Assembly: GCA_009363875.1 (NCBI GenBank)
Contig: CM018692.1
Location: forward strand, 632,501 to 696,500
Reading direction: 5' to 3'
Length of the DNA stretch: 64,000 nt
Source: Mikania micrantha
Lineage: Eukaryota; Streptophyta; Magnoliopsida; Asterales; Asteraceae
Position 1 is the first letter of the stretch. Every line of letters begins with the position of its first letter. A model generated the notes under the pieces. That model was not told the origin of the DNA and did no database searches. It saw nothing but the letters and a program-made list of their open reading frames with translations. Shown here one piece after another: positions 48,620 to 61,035 of this stretch. Made by a program: the position numbers and the translations under genes.

Positions 48620-49066
48620 GACTACCCACAATGGGATGCATTTAAGGATGCACTTGATGACCTAAATAGTACAGGTAGGGAGTGCCTAATGGAGAGAGAG
48701 TTGAGGACATGGTGCATTTGTATTTTGCACTTGAGGAAGTATATCAACATGCAACCTAAATGTGGGGCTCAAACAATAAAAATCAATTTTTTAACAAAAA
48801 AAACTAGGCTCTTTGGCAAAATAAAAAAAATCTGTTTTAAAAAAAAGTTTTTTTTTCATACCAACTATTTAAAAAAATTATATTTGTTTAAGAAAATAAT
48901 AGAAAAATAAATGATAATGTAAAAGAGATATTATGCATGTGAGAAGGATGGGTTAGAGTTAAAAAGATAAGAGAGAACGCATGTAAGAATAATGGTTAAA
49001 AAACTAATGTGTCAGTGATGATCATGATGCTTGTGTTAAATGCATCCGCTTGCATTGCGGGAGGTC
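48620..49066. mobile_element. PIF/Harbinger-type MITE, 447 bp
   Basis: Termini GACTACCCACAATGGG and (minus strand) GACCTCCCGCAATGCAAG, each followed closely by GGATGCATTTAA. The TAA target duplication is at 48617-48619 and 49067-49069. Confidence 0.72.
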
Positions 49067-49069
49067 TAA

Positions 49070-49597
49070 GTTTAATATATGTATACAAGAATAAAATAAA
49101 GTACAAACAAATAGTCTAACTAGCATTGAAACAATAACATGTATACTAACAAGCTTACTATTATGAATATGTCTCAACAACAGTGTTCAAACAAGTATCC
49201 ATGCATGTTATTTAATAAAGACTAGATATACCCTAAATTAAATCTTATATAGCAACAAGTTTGCCCCGTGTTTACACCTTTTCTACGCAATGACAAAAGT
49301 TAATGTGGCTAAGGTATCTGACTGTTCCCAATATACTAGATCTAAAAGTTTGCATCAACATTTTGAGTGACTCTATGATTAAACATGTTTGAATTGAACA
49401 TGTGTAACATCTCAAAAAATACAAAAAATTGTATATATAAAGGTATTAGAAAAACTCACGTGTTTTGACTATTTTATCCAAAAGTTTCTTGATAAAGTTC
49501 ACGAGATAAAAAGCAATCACGCTTCAACCTAAGTTTGAGTCTGAAACAGTCTTGATATTTCCTATATTTCAAATTTTTATTACGAGTCGATGGCTTT
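49070..49597. other. AT-rich spacer before the LTR stack
   Basis: Nothing was recognised. Confidence 0.5.
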
Positions 49598-49896
49598 TAT
49601 AACATCAGTGCTGGAATCCTTGCCGGAACAGTGATCGCTACAGTAACGTGCACAGTAACTCAGGTACACATTACGTGAAACTATATTTATGCTATTTACA
49701 CTTGAGGCTTGACATGAAACTAGTATGCGATTGTCTGAAATCTGATTAAAACCTTAGGGTTTAACAGTCAGAAACATATCAGACAACACAGAATTGACAC
49801 ACAGATACTCGATTTGATGCTATTATGTATAAACGTATGTGAGGTTAAACAAAACAAAACCATAACGGTTGTTACGGAATGCTAAACAGACGAATT

Positions 49897-49924
49897 ATTC
49901 GTATAGGTGACGATCTCTACGAAT
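49897..49924. repeat. U3 hairpin 1 of unit A, loop GTGACGAT
   Basis: Arms ATTCGTATAG and CTCTACGAAT (9 of 10 pairs) around GTGACGAT. Confidence 0.88.
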
Positions 49925-50002
49925 GATTCTGAGAGTTTAACGTTCTGAAATAATGACTGAAAAGTAGAAAAACTAAAGTTGGAAAGCGAAATCATCGTCG
50001 TG

Positions 50003-50028
50003 TTCGTTCGAATGACGATTCGAACGAA
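50003..50028. repeat. U3 hairpin 2 of unit A, loop TGACGA
   Basis: Perfect 10-bp arms TTCGTTCGAA and TTCGAACGAA around TGACGA, identical to unit F. Confidence 0.9.
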
Positions 50029-50361
50029 TACGCGCGATGGCGACGCGTTCTGACGAAACGAAAACGAAAGACAATAAATTTAAGGAAATATAATATTTCC
50101 TGTTTTACAATTCTGAAACTCATCAAAAATAATTAAAAAAAACTATTTTAAATTATAATACGCGAAGGAAAATAACGAAACGCGTAAAATAATAATTTAC
50201 GATAAATAATTCCAGAAAATGATATTTAAAATAATTACTATAAATAACCACCTTCCAAATATTAAAAATAAAGTCCTTTTTATTCAATATATTAAAAACG
50301 CGTGTAACGTGCCGGCACCGCGACGAAAACGAGAACCGAGCAACCGAAACGAACCCGAACA

Positions 50362-50384
50362 CCCTCGGGGTATTTAAACACCAA
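50362..50384 (+). promoter_or_regulatory. Putative LTR promoter of unit A
   Basis: CTCGGGGTATTTAAACACC, followed by a CT-rich leader (50410-50460). It is equivalent to the TATA region of unit F. Confidence 0.45.
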
Positions 50385-50637
50385 ATGAAGCCATCTAATT
50401 CATTTCTTACAAACTCACTCTCTCTCTAAAAGAAGAACCCGTCACCTCTCTCTCTAAGTTTCCAACTTCAAATCTCAAGATCTTGGTCATTTCTTGGTGA
50501 AATCACGCATTCTTGGTGTCCACACGAAGATCTCGGGCTCTTCTACCTGAAAGTACAGCAAATCTGAGGTTTTATCCATCCATTTCGAAGGTAAGAAGCT
50601 AAGAATAACACAAATATAGGGTTTTCCATAGTCGACC

Positions 50638-51270
50638 GAACCATTTCCAACCGGTTAGAAACCCAACCTAGTGAGTCATACCACTACGAAAACGTTTACT
50701 GGAATACACTAGACATGGAAGCAACCGTGTATCAGCTGGGAGCGGAGTAATGATGGTGATGATAAACAAATTCGTGGGTTGCAGGTGGAGCCGAACCTTA
50801 CAACTGAAACCCTAGCCCCGAACCTGTTGCATTCCTGAACCCCACCCCCTCCCCAGCGAACCATCAACAGCCGAACCCTACAGATGCTAGCCACGAACCT
50901 GTGAACCGCATACCCATCTAACGAACCTCGACCTAGTTGGACTAAAAAGGTGGCGAACCAACCTGGAGCCGAACCTCAACGCAGCTACGAACCCATGGCC
51001 GACGAACCTCCTATGTGAAGCCAAGGTCAGCCGAACCCGCTGTCATTATCAGGAGAACCATAGAGTCCACAAACCCACACGTGTCTTAGCCGAACCTTGT
51101 CAAGACCACGAACCCAGGGTAGCTTTGAGATCAGCCGAACCCTCTTTCTTGGCTAACCTAGGACCTGCGAACCTATGGGAATACTATCACGAACCTATAC
51201 ACTTGGGCGAACCTTCCTTCATGCCGAACCTGAGCAGTCCGAACCATGGATGCAGGCGAACCCATTTGAT
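50638..51270 (+). repeat. Dispersed CGAACC array (unit A)
   Basis: About 21 copies of CGAACC, mostly within GCCGAAC or CACGAAC, at irregular spacing with unrelated sequence between. Confidence 0.88.
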
Positions 51271-51339
51271 ACAAACCCTAAGGTTCGCTGGTTACAAAGC
51301 CGTGCCTAAACTTCGGCCAACCTTCACTTGATCGGCCTA

Positions 51340-51610
51340 TGTTGTTCTAACCGGTCCATAGGACTTCTTTCGGCCCAAGCCTTGTATGTAGCTCACGATC
51401 CTATTAAAATCCTTGGCCCAATAGCTTATATGTAATCTAAACAAGTATAATGGGCCCAACCTTCTCGCCAAACGGCCCATGAGTTATAACCGGCCCACAC
51501 ACATGCTAAGGATCCATGATAATTAGCCTAAGCCCACACAACACAACCGACCCAAGGATCATCTAACATTCGGCCCAAATTAAATTACCTTGGCCCAATT
51601 CGGCCCAAAC
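51340..51610 (+). repeat. GGCCC-rich stretch (unit A)
   Basis: About nine GGCCCA words (CGGCCCA, TGGCCCA, GGGCCCA). Positioned directly after the CGAACC array, as in unit F. Confidence 0.65.
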
Positions 51611-52557
51611 AACAAAGAAGGTGAAAACACTTGGAATAAATACTAAAGGTCACTTGTATGGGATTAACAACCTAAATTACTACAAACGTAGCGAGGTTTT
51701 GGACTTAGGTCCATAGACCCTAAAACAATGTAATTTGAATACATTAATAAGTGAATTCAAGAGTTGAGTCAAATGAATCAAGGAACATGTAAAACCCATA
51801 ACAAATACATGGGGCCGAATGAAGATCGAGACTTACAGTGTTAGCCAACTTTAGGGCTAACACTAACACTTACACGCACACGAATCATTACAACACATAC
51901 TTATAAGCTACAAATACTATGAAATCAATACAGGATCGTGAACATCATAACAAGTACGAACAACGAGCGCGTGCATTGTTATTTTACTTAGTCAACCACT
52001 ACAAACACAAGGTGAGTTCATTTGTCCCTTTTCAAACTTATTTGTTTTACTTCGGGACTGAGAAGCATGTCATACATTTTAAGAAATTATTGAAATGTTA
52101 TTTAATGCTTTTAAACATAATCTTGATGCTTATACTAAAGCTTATGCTTGGAAACTATTATTTTTGGAGAAGCTATATGCTTGATGCTTAAACTATACGC
52201 TTGATGTTTATGCTACAAACTAGAATCTTAATGTAACATCAGTGCTGGAAACGTCACCGGAACAGTGATCTCAACAGTAACATGAATAGTAATCAGGTAC
52301 AAACTATACGTATTTCATAGTATGTCACATTCATATCATGTATCATTATCACTACGTGTTATCAAAGAACAAATTTAGAATCATTTCAGAGAAGCGAAAC
52401 TCAGAAACATATATGGTTCATCAGTCAGACAAGTACCTGGCGATACAGAACCATCATGTGATTATTTGTTAGGATCTTATTATGTATAAACGTACGTGAG
52501 GAAATCCAAACTAAAACCATAACGGATGTCGTTAAATGAATATTAAACATACGGTGT

Positions 52558-52585
52558 ATTCGTGTGGGTGACGATTCGCATGAAT
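52558..52585. repeat. U3 hairpin 1 of unit B, loop GTGACGAT
   Basis: Arms ATTCGTGTGG and TCGCATGAAT pair at all ten positions if three G-T wobbles are allowed. Confidence 0.82.
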
Positions 52586-52659
52586 ATATTCGTAAGTTTA
52601 ACGTTCCGAACGATGTCTAATAATTAGAAAACCGTATTGGAAAGTAACGTTGTCGTCGT

Positions 52660-52687
52660 GTTCGAACGGGTGACGATTCGTACGAAC
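52660..52687. repeat. U3 hairpin 2 of unit B, loop GTGACGAT
   Basis: Arms GTTCGAACGG and TCGTACGAAC (9 of 10 pairs, one wobble) around GTGACGAT. Confidence 0.82.
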
Positions 52688-52887
52688 ACGTGCGAAAACG
52701 ATACGATACGATGAAACAATAAAAATAAACGTTTTTGAAATTTTAAAAATAAATAAAAGATATTTAGTTAATTTGTTAAGAATTACTAATTTAAGAAGTT
52801 TCAACATTTCCATTCTTATTAAGCTAAGTAACGTTACGAAAAACGACGAAAACGACGCGTGAAACCGAAACCGAATGCACCCGAACA

Positions 52888-52908
52888 TACCCGGGCTATA
52901 GAAGCCCT
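52888..52908 (+). promoter_or_regulatory. Putative LTR promoter of unit B
   Basis: CCCGGGCTATAGAAGCCC: the TATA-like core is flanked by GGGCT and AGCCC. A CT-rich stretch follows. Confidence 0.45.
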
Positions 52909-55105
52909 TCTTCTTTCTTTTTCCTCCTCATTTTGAAGCCATACTTCTCTTCTACTTCAAGAATCCCGGTTTTCACACCCCACCTCCCATTTCCAACTTC
53001 AAATCATCATAACTTCGTCGTTTCTCCACCAAATTCAATGATCTAGTAGTCAAAACGACCGTGGGAACGAGAGGAACACAGTAGTACAAGCGATCGGAGC
53101 TGAAACGGACTGAGTTGGTTGCAGTTTTAGAGAGAAGCTACGGTTTTTGAGGGTTTTCTACTATTCACGAAAGGTAAGCTTCAAATCCGTCTTTATCACT
53201 TCAAATCAGTTAGGATAAAACGACTCTAGAAACAAGTAGATCGTGAAAAGACGAAGAAATAGAGCTTTGAATCATCAAAAACGGACCAATAACGAGCTCA
53301 AACGAGCTGATTTTGTGATAGCTACTGTTTGGTGAGTTTTTCTCGAACCAGCAGCTTTTTAATCAATTTTTGAGCATCAAAACCCCTAGGACTTGCACCA
53401 AATTGACTTAGGAATCTAAAGGACATGTTAGATGGATGTTTGGATCAGTTGAGAATCGATTTGAAGCTGGATATTGGCAAAATTCGAGCTCAAAAGTGGT
53501 TGTTAGGAGGTTGTTGCTGTTCTGACGAACAGCCCTGTTCCCAGCGGATTTTGGACCCTCTAACGCCTTAGTATTTGCACCAATTTTGTCTAGGAACTCA
53601 AGAAACATTAGTGGTTAAATATTGGAAGGGTTGGGGCTGTGCACAGCAATTTCGAAGACATGAAGTGGTTGTGCTAGGGGCTGGGTAACTTGGCAGATTC
53701 TGCCCAGCCAGTTCTTTTGTGTTTTTAACATAGAAAACGTTCAATTTAACTCACGAAACTTTCCAGACTACTAATTCAATATGTTAGGAACAACTTTCAT
53801 TCAGACAAGTTTTATTGGTTCGAACTTTAAATGGGTCAAAACAGTGCCCTAAGTCAGAAGGTACTGAATGGAGTACTGATTTTATAAAAGCTGTTTGGAG
53901 CCTCATTTGGACGAATTAGAAAGCGTATAAATAATGGATAGAAAAGCTAACATCCCGAGCTTGATCATGAAGCTTTAGTTTGCTTGATTTGGAGTTCCTA
54001 GGATCAAGTTATGACGTGTTGAAGTCGGGACAACCTACTTCTCGATTTCCAGATTTTGGGTAAGTTTAAGAGATCTTAGGTTTTGACATGTTTTGCAAGC
54101 TATTAGCTATGTGGTATGTGTTTATGCATAATTTCAAACAAAAATAACTATATGAACATTCATCTATGGTGGTTTAGGTTCTTGTTACCTTTGTTTAATT
54201 TAGGTGATTGAGTGTTAACCGATTTTTTTTGAAACCATGGATATTAAGATTTTACTAACACTAAGACTTTCTAAACTCTTTTAACCCATAACATATGTTT
54301 TAACAATCAAGCGGGATTAAAACACTTGGGTTTTATTAAGAAAAACCATGGGTTATGATGTTAATATTGACAAGGGTATGAGTGGTTAACTAAGTGCTAA
54401 CCAAATGCTAAGGCCATCGATATTAACTTGTGAACTTCTAAACTAATAAATTAATAACTTGTGAACTTCTAAACTAATAAATTAAGTTTACTTAGTAATT
54501 CGCATCGAGTTAATGACATGATAAGTAGCCATAAGATTTCAAAGAATTAAAGAACAAGATGAGAACTATGGGAATTCAAGAGAAATGACTAAGTATGGGA
54601 CATTGACATTAGGATGCCAACATCCAATACTTAAAGTTTTTCATCAAGATTGAACATCAATGAAGTGTTCAAATGAATAAATTAGTTGATAGTCAATCTC
54701 AAGAAAGAACAAGAATCAAGTTGGGAAACAAAGAACTATCAAAGGACTTGAAATTGATCTAAATTTGGTTAACTCAAGTTCTAACACGTTTAACTTGTAT
54801 TTTTCATAAGAATAACTTATGTTTTTAATAAAATAGAATGACTTTAACTAATAGCTAATTGTTATATTTTATAAATGTCATTGGTTTTGTTTAAAGTTTA
54901 TATAGTTATGAAAGTTAGTTTTATTATAATTGATTGGGATTTGGTTGTAAAATAGACAATATAAATTGTCTGGATTTGGACTAAAAACAAAGGAAACTCT
55001 GCCCGATTTTCGTAAAATTTAAAAGTAAGTTGTTATTAAATAACGGATAAGGGATTCATAGAGGGTATGTAACATAGAATAATTAAAGAAAATCTTAGTG
55101 ACACA

Positions 55106-57331
55106 TGTGACAATTGTATTCAAGAATTACGTCATTAATGACGAAATCACATTTGGTCGTGCTTGAAATCCACGTTGATGTAGCTATTGTAATTATTACA
55201 AATTGATAGTATGCGAACATTGGTGAATCATAATATCCACATTCATTATTACGTATGTGTTAGAAGGACCATATCATATCATATCAGTTCATGACTTGTA
55301 GTTACTCAGGAATATGGTGTTAGTAGATCGCAAAGAAACATCCATCACCTAATGCTTGTTCAAATAGGTGACCAAATGAGTTCATTTTTAGAATCATAAC
55401 TCGAAAATGAAGAGAATGAGTGGAAGCGAAATCGCGAAACGAGGCTCCGATTTCAAGATACACTGAGTCAAAGATAGTGTCACATAAGAGGTCAAATATT
55501 TTGAACTCTTTAGGTCTTGAGATTATAACCATTGGAAAGAGATCTAAAAATCGTGAACGTAGGCGAAAACCGTGCGCAAAACGGAGTTCGTATGCTCCCG
55601 GAATCACGAAAACAAAATCGGGTCTAACTAAGGCGGTGGAGGTACGCGAAGCCACCCTCGGCGGTACGCGACGGAAGCAGCAGGCATAAAAATCTGATTT
55701 TTTTGATCAGATCTCATTTCTAACGAATATCTTCGACTTCCAGACGATCAAACCTTCAATATCAGCTCTTAAACTCTATTTTGAAGGCTTCTAAACCCAC
55801 GGATCGCATCAAGGAACATATCTACAAGTCCATATCATCATATCTATCCGAGAAATCCGTTATATTAGGTAACGGTTCGTTTTATCCTTCTAGTTTGATA
55901 ATGGTTAGATTAAATCTTGTTTTGAATAGAATATAATAGTTATTGTTGTGGATTATTGCCTAGTTGATGGCTAGGAATGGTTAGAAACGAAGAACACGGC
56001 ATGTTAACGGTTAAATCTTTGTTTTGATCCGTTATAATGCCCGGTTTTCATGAAACCACAATAATGGTTATAATGGTTTAAACCATTTGATAGTAACAAT
56101 GATTGTGATTGTCTTGATCATTTTTGAAATGCTAGGTTAAATCCAAGTGTTTCAAACTAATGACAAGCATAGATAGTCACCGGAATAACGATCTGATGTT
56201 TATGATAACAGTCAGATTAGTACATTGAGAATGGTTATTAAACGTATTTTAATATTACATTCTCATGTTTCATGATACCTAAATGATCAATAACAAGGAT
56301 TGACTATTCCTAAGCCAAAAAATCATCTAGGAATCGTTTTAAGTGAATAATCAACAACAACATTTATTTGATTAATCCGAAAATGTCGTGATTAATTCAG
56401 TTAGTCATAAATTGTCATAGGAACCATATAGGATTTCCTATCAGCTGAACATCAAGATCATCATTATCAGCATATAACTGTGAGATCATAGCCCCTCCTC
56501 TCTTTCTTTAAATGTTTACCAAAACTCGGGGTGGAACATGTAGATACATTTTCAAAACATATTTTATCAACTATTGTGAAATCACATATCATTATCATGA
56601 GGAAAAATCATGATAAAAATTTATTAATTACCATGAAATCATACATCAGGAAAATCACGGTAATCAATCATCAAATAAATATTTTATCAAAGTATTAAAA
56701 ACAATTGTATCACTTGGGAAGTTTGGTTATGTGGAGGCTATTTGGGCACATTCTTATGTGACATCATTAACTTGTTATCAAGACCTTGGTAGTACTGGTA
56801 TGATCATATGCGGGAACACAAGATCATTTAACGGCGTTCTGACGGGTAGCCAGACGTTAACATAACGGCGTTTGGTGGGTAGCCAAACGTTAGCACAAGA
56901 ACACAAGAACATAGGTTTGATGTTTGCATGCTCAAGTAGATTCAATTTCAAAGTACCTGTTTGATCACTTGTTATTACTATATCATGAATATAATTGTTT
57001 GAACAATTATTTTACATCAGCAAAACCTATGATTTTTACTCAACTATTCGTAGTTGACTTTTATCTACATGTTTCAGGTAATCGGGAGCGGCAGTAAAGC
57101 AATCTAGGTCAGGATCAACAGCAGAAATAGTTGTGACATAGAAAGAAAACGAAAACATCGTATTGTATGATAATTATCTTATGATAAACTTGTAGTATAA
57201 TATGTATGTTATGGTTGTTTTAAAAGAACTAAATTTTATGAAACATAGTTAATCATGAGTTATTCTCCAACATTGGCACATGAACACATAGTCACGCGCC
57301 GTGGATTCCGCACGCGGCGTGGGTTGTGACA
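55106..57331 (+). mobile_element. LTR unit G, 2226 bp, nested in B
   Basis: Starts TGTGACAATTG and ends GGTTGTGACA, with target duplication ACACA at 55101-55105 and 57332-57336. Its GGTACGC-rich stretch and leader (55630-55880) resemble unit D. It has a two-copy hairpin repeat at 56830-56895 and, before an acceptor-like TGTTTCAG|GTAAT near 57075, the hairpin CAACTA-TTCG-TAGTTG. No coding region. Confidence 0.72.
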
Positions 57332-57499
57332 ACACATTAGCAAGTATATAGGACACATAGTCGCACACCGAGACCTAAACCCTATATACGTTAACTATAA
57401 ATACTTATAGTATTCGAATCGTAATAAATCAACAAATGTGCTGAAGATACTTAATTTACAACAAACGAGCGCGCATTATTTTCTTGATTGAAACATAAG

Positions 57500-59030
57500 A
57501 GCTACAACACAGGTGAGTTCATTGCCCCTTTTCTAAACATTTTTGTTTTAAAACGCGGGGCTGAGAAGCATGCGTAAACTGTTTTATTTAAATTGTTTAC
57601 TTATATGCTTTCATTAATTATATGTTATATCTTTATGTTTGTTTATACTCCTAGACTTCTGTCTAGGTAATTGCTATGCATAATTAACTAACAAGTTAAT
57701 TAAATTACTCCTACGAGTAATACTTTAATTCTAAAACTCTAAACAAACCCTTAGTCCATCAAGCTCAAATTCAAAAAAGAAAATTCAAAGTGGAATCAAA
57801 AGAACTAAAGCTAAAGATCATGTTCGAAGGAATCTAATTCAGTGTGTGATCTGAAAACAAAGGATCCTAATCAAGAATCATATATCATTGTGAAATCATG
57901 GAAATTCTAATGATCAAAATCAAGAGACTCAAGGAAATCAGAAATCATAAATGTGTGTGAATCATTGAAATAATGAAATCATTGAAATCTAATGAAATCA
58001 TTAATGCTTGAGTCATGGTGGATGTCAGTTGTATGGAAATCATAACCACATGTAACACACATAAAGTCCCGGCATAAATAGTAGACTCTTGTAGTCAAGC
58101 TATATGGGCAATAACGTGAACTATCAAATGAAATCAAAATCAAGAGAATCAAAGAGATCAAGAATCAAAGGATATCCGTAAAGTCCCGGCATGTACAGTA
58201 GACCAGTGGGTCAAGCTGATATGGGCATCATTAAAATCCCGGCATACACAGGTAGACTCCTTGTGAGTCATGCCTGATATGGGTCACGTGTGAGAGGGTA
58301 CAACTTGGACAACCACCAACAACTAAGTCTAATTGATTGAGTCAAATAAGGCCCAATCATCATGCCTTAGTTGTATTCAAATGCTTATTTATTTATATAA
58401 TTAAACATTTAATATTATATTCCTACAAATGTTTTGGAGGAAATCATGATTTCATGGTGAACTCAAGAGATAAACAGTAAACCTATTTGTGGAAATCAAA
58501 TCTAAATCGAAGGTGAATGGGGTAAGACGCTTAATTATCGTTAACATCAATGTCCAATGTGGCTTAGTATGTGGTGGGATGGCGTCTGGGCGGGTTGTAG
58601 GCTCGACTCAGGGGTATGCCCTATATATAAGCATACCGAGCTGGATGATACATGTGACGTTAATGAGGTTAAGGTTGTCACCAAAGGGATTTGGGAATGC
58701 TATTGGGTAGATATCATAAACTTTTAATCAGGATGCTTGAAACTATGACGAAATTGAATGGTAGGTAAAATGCCTAATTATCATTAACAACAATGTCCTA
58801 TGCGGCTTAGTATGTGGTGGGACGGCGTCTGGGCGGGTTGTAGGCTCGACTCAGGGGTATGCCCTATATATAAGCATACCGAGTTGGATGATACAGGTGT
58901 TGATAATGAGGTTAAGGTTTTATCGAGAAGGTTTGCAAAACTATTTTTCAAATTCTAAAACTATATGAACTCACCAACCATTGTGTTGACTTTGTTTTCT
59001 TTCATGCTTTCTCAGGTGATGTACATGATT
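57500..59030 (+). repeat. Donor-array-acceptor region of unit B
   Basis: A donor-like CACAG|GTGAGTTCATT near 57511 is followed by three units starting CCCGGCAT (58067, 58184, 58237), the GGTATGC-hairpin module twice (58540-58690 and 58790-58930) and an acceptor-like CTTTCTCAG|GTGATG near 59018. Each CCCGGCAT unit contains a different small hairpin: GACT/AGTC, GACC/GGTC and GACTC/GAGTC. Confidence 0.75.
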
Positions 59031-59571
59031 AAGCTAAGGTTTCAGAAATGCATGCTAGGATGCCAGTTAGAAGACCTAGTAGTTTTTGGGAAGCACATAT
59101 TTTGTTGACAATTGAAATTTAACTTTGAAATTTCTGATTTAATGTCATTGTGCTTTAGTTATTCTTAACATTGATGCTATGTAAACAATCTGATCATAAT
59201 TGTAACATCACTGTACCTCCGGTCGTCCGTACATCCGTACGATTGTACTGTTACCATCAGAGATTAATAATTATTAATGATAATGAATTACTGGATGCAT
59301 GATTGATGATTTTCACTGTTATTGGTATACATATTCATAGCATATTATTATACGCGTAAACCATGGGAAGTTTAGTTGTAACCCAACTAAACAGAACCAG
59401 AGAATTTATCGCAGATGATTACACGGATCATGGATGTTGATATGGAATGGAATGGGATTGGGATTGATAATATTAATGTTAATAAAATAATTGGAATTAA
59501 TTACGCGGTGGTGAGATTACGAACATTATCTAAACGCGAATATTGATTTATAAATATTAACTTAATAATGT

Positions 59572-59599
59572 ATTCGCGTGGGTGACGATTCACACGTAA
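59572..59599. repeat. U3 hairpin 1 of unit E, loop GTGACGAT
   Basis: Arms ATTCGCGTGG and TCACACGTAA, 7 of 10 pairs, the weakest of the set. Confidence 0.65.
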
Positions 59600-59676
59600 A
59601 TAAATTATTAAGAATAATATTATTAAACGATATTCCTTAAATTTTAAATCGAGTTGAAATACGGTACGAGCGTCGG

Positions 59677-59704
59677 ATTCGCAAAGGTGACGATCTTTAC
59701 GAAT
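59677..59704. repeat. U3 hairpin 2 of unit E, loop GTGACGAT
   Basis: Arms ATTCGCAAAG and CTTTACGAAT, 9 of 10 pairs. Confidence 0.85.
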
Positions 59705-60045
59705 ACGTACGTAAGTAACACGTTTCGACGAGATAATTAAATAATATCTAACGATATTAAATTAATAAATGAAAACTAAAAATATTTATTAGGAATCATA
59801 ACCTAAAACAAATACGAATAAATTATTTAATTTAATAGATAATTTAATGAAGATAAAACGAAGCTATTTTACGAAAACACTTTATTCGAAATCGTTTTAT
59901 GAGACAATATTAATAAAAATCATTTTATTTAAAATGAAATATATTTATTTTAAACGGCTTATGTTTTGAATATAATATACGAGAAAACCGAGCACTTTGT
60001 TGTATTTTAACGCGATAAAGACAAGACCGAGCACGTGGGGGGAAC

Positions 60046-60064
60046 CCGGGCTATAAAAGCCCAA
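60046..60064 (+). promoter_or_regulatory. Putative LTR promoter of unit E
   Basis: CCCGGGCTATAAAAGCCC, with the TATA core between GGGCT and AGCCC, then a CT-repeat leader (60090-60150). Confidence 0.55.
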
Positions 60065-60389
60065 TCTTTTTCTTCTTCCTCACTTTTGCAAGACATCTCT
60101 CTCTCTCTAAACCTAAAATTCGTTCAAGCTCTCTCTCTCTAAGTTCTCTCTACATTATCTTCCTCGTTTCTTGACGGATCTTCGAGATCTTGGCGCCTAC
60201 ACGACCGCGTGACCGAGAGGAACAAGGAGATACAAAAAAATCGTCATTTGATCATTATTTCGAGGTAAATACGGGCCTTACTTTTCGATTTTTGTTAAAG
60301 AACTTAAGGGATTCGTGGCCATCAACTTTTTAACGATATTAGGGTTTATACTTGTTTATTGGGTTGGTCTTGAGCTGAGAAAACCATAG

Positions 60390-61035
60390 ACGAACCTGCA
60401 GTAACCTATAACCTGATGAGATTAACGATGAATGGCTTAGCACACAGGTTCGTGAGAGAATTGGGGCTGTTGAAGGTACAGGGTTCGTGAGAGGCTGAGT
60501 ATCGGCCGAACTTTTCTCCTGAAGGCGAACCCTCTAGCTGGTCACGAACCTAATGGGCGGGAACCATGGTAGCCGAACCTTGTAGGGTGGCCGAACCTTG
60601 GGTCTAGGCGAACCCCCTTGTCCCACGAACCTAAAGCCGTAACTGCAACATGCATGGGGGACTCACGAACCCTGCATGGGTTGGCCGAACCCTGTTGAGG
60701 GCGAACCTTAGAGGTACCTGCCGAACCTTATGTTGTCAAGTGATGGAGCCGAACCCATGGGCCAGCTTGAGCCACGAACCTATTGTGTTGTGAGGACCGA
60801 ACCTTGTGCAGTTGGGACTACATCAGGCGAACCTATAGCCATTAGGCTTGCTTGTAGATGGCCGAGCCATACAACCCATGGATCCTTTACATAGGGCATC
60901 GAACATTGGCCATGAAACCTAAGAGCAACGAACCTTATCCTATAAATTCTTGATTTGGCCGAACCCTAATCTTAATGGGCCGAACCATAGCCTTGCATGA
61001 TAGCCGAACCTATGGACCCACAACCTAAAAGGTTC
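60390..61035 (+). repeat. Dispersed CGAACC array (unit E)
   Basis: About 19 copies of CGAACC plus three inverted GGTTCG copies, irregularly spaced. Confidence 0.88.

Noticed and set aside
55072..55082. TGTAACATAG as the start of unit G
   Set aside because: The flank does not match the sequence after 57331. TGTGACAATTG at 55106 gives a perfect ACACA duplication and was used.
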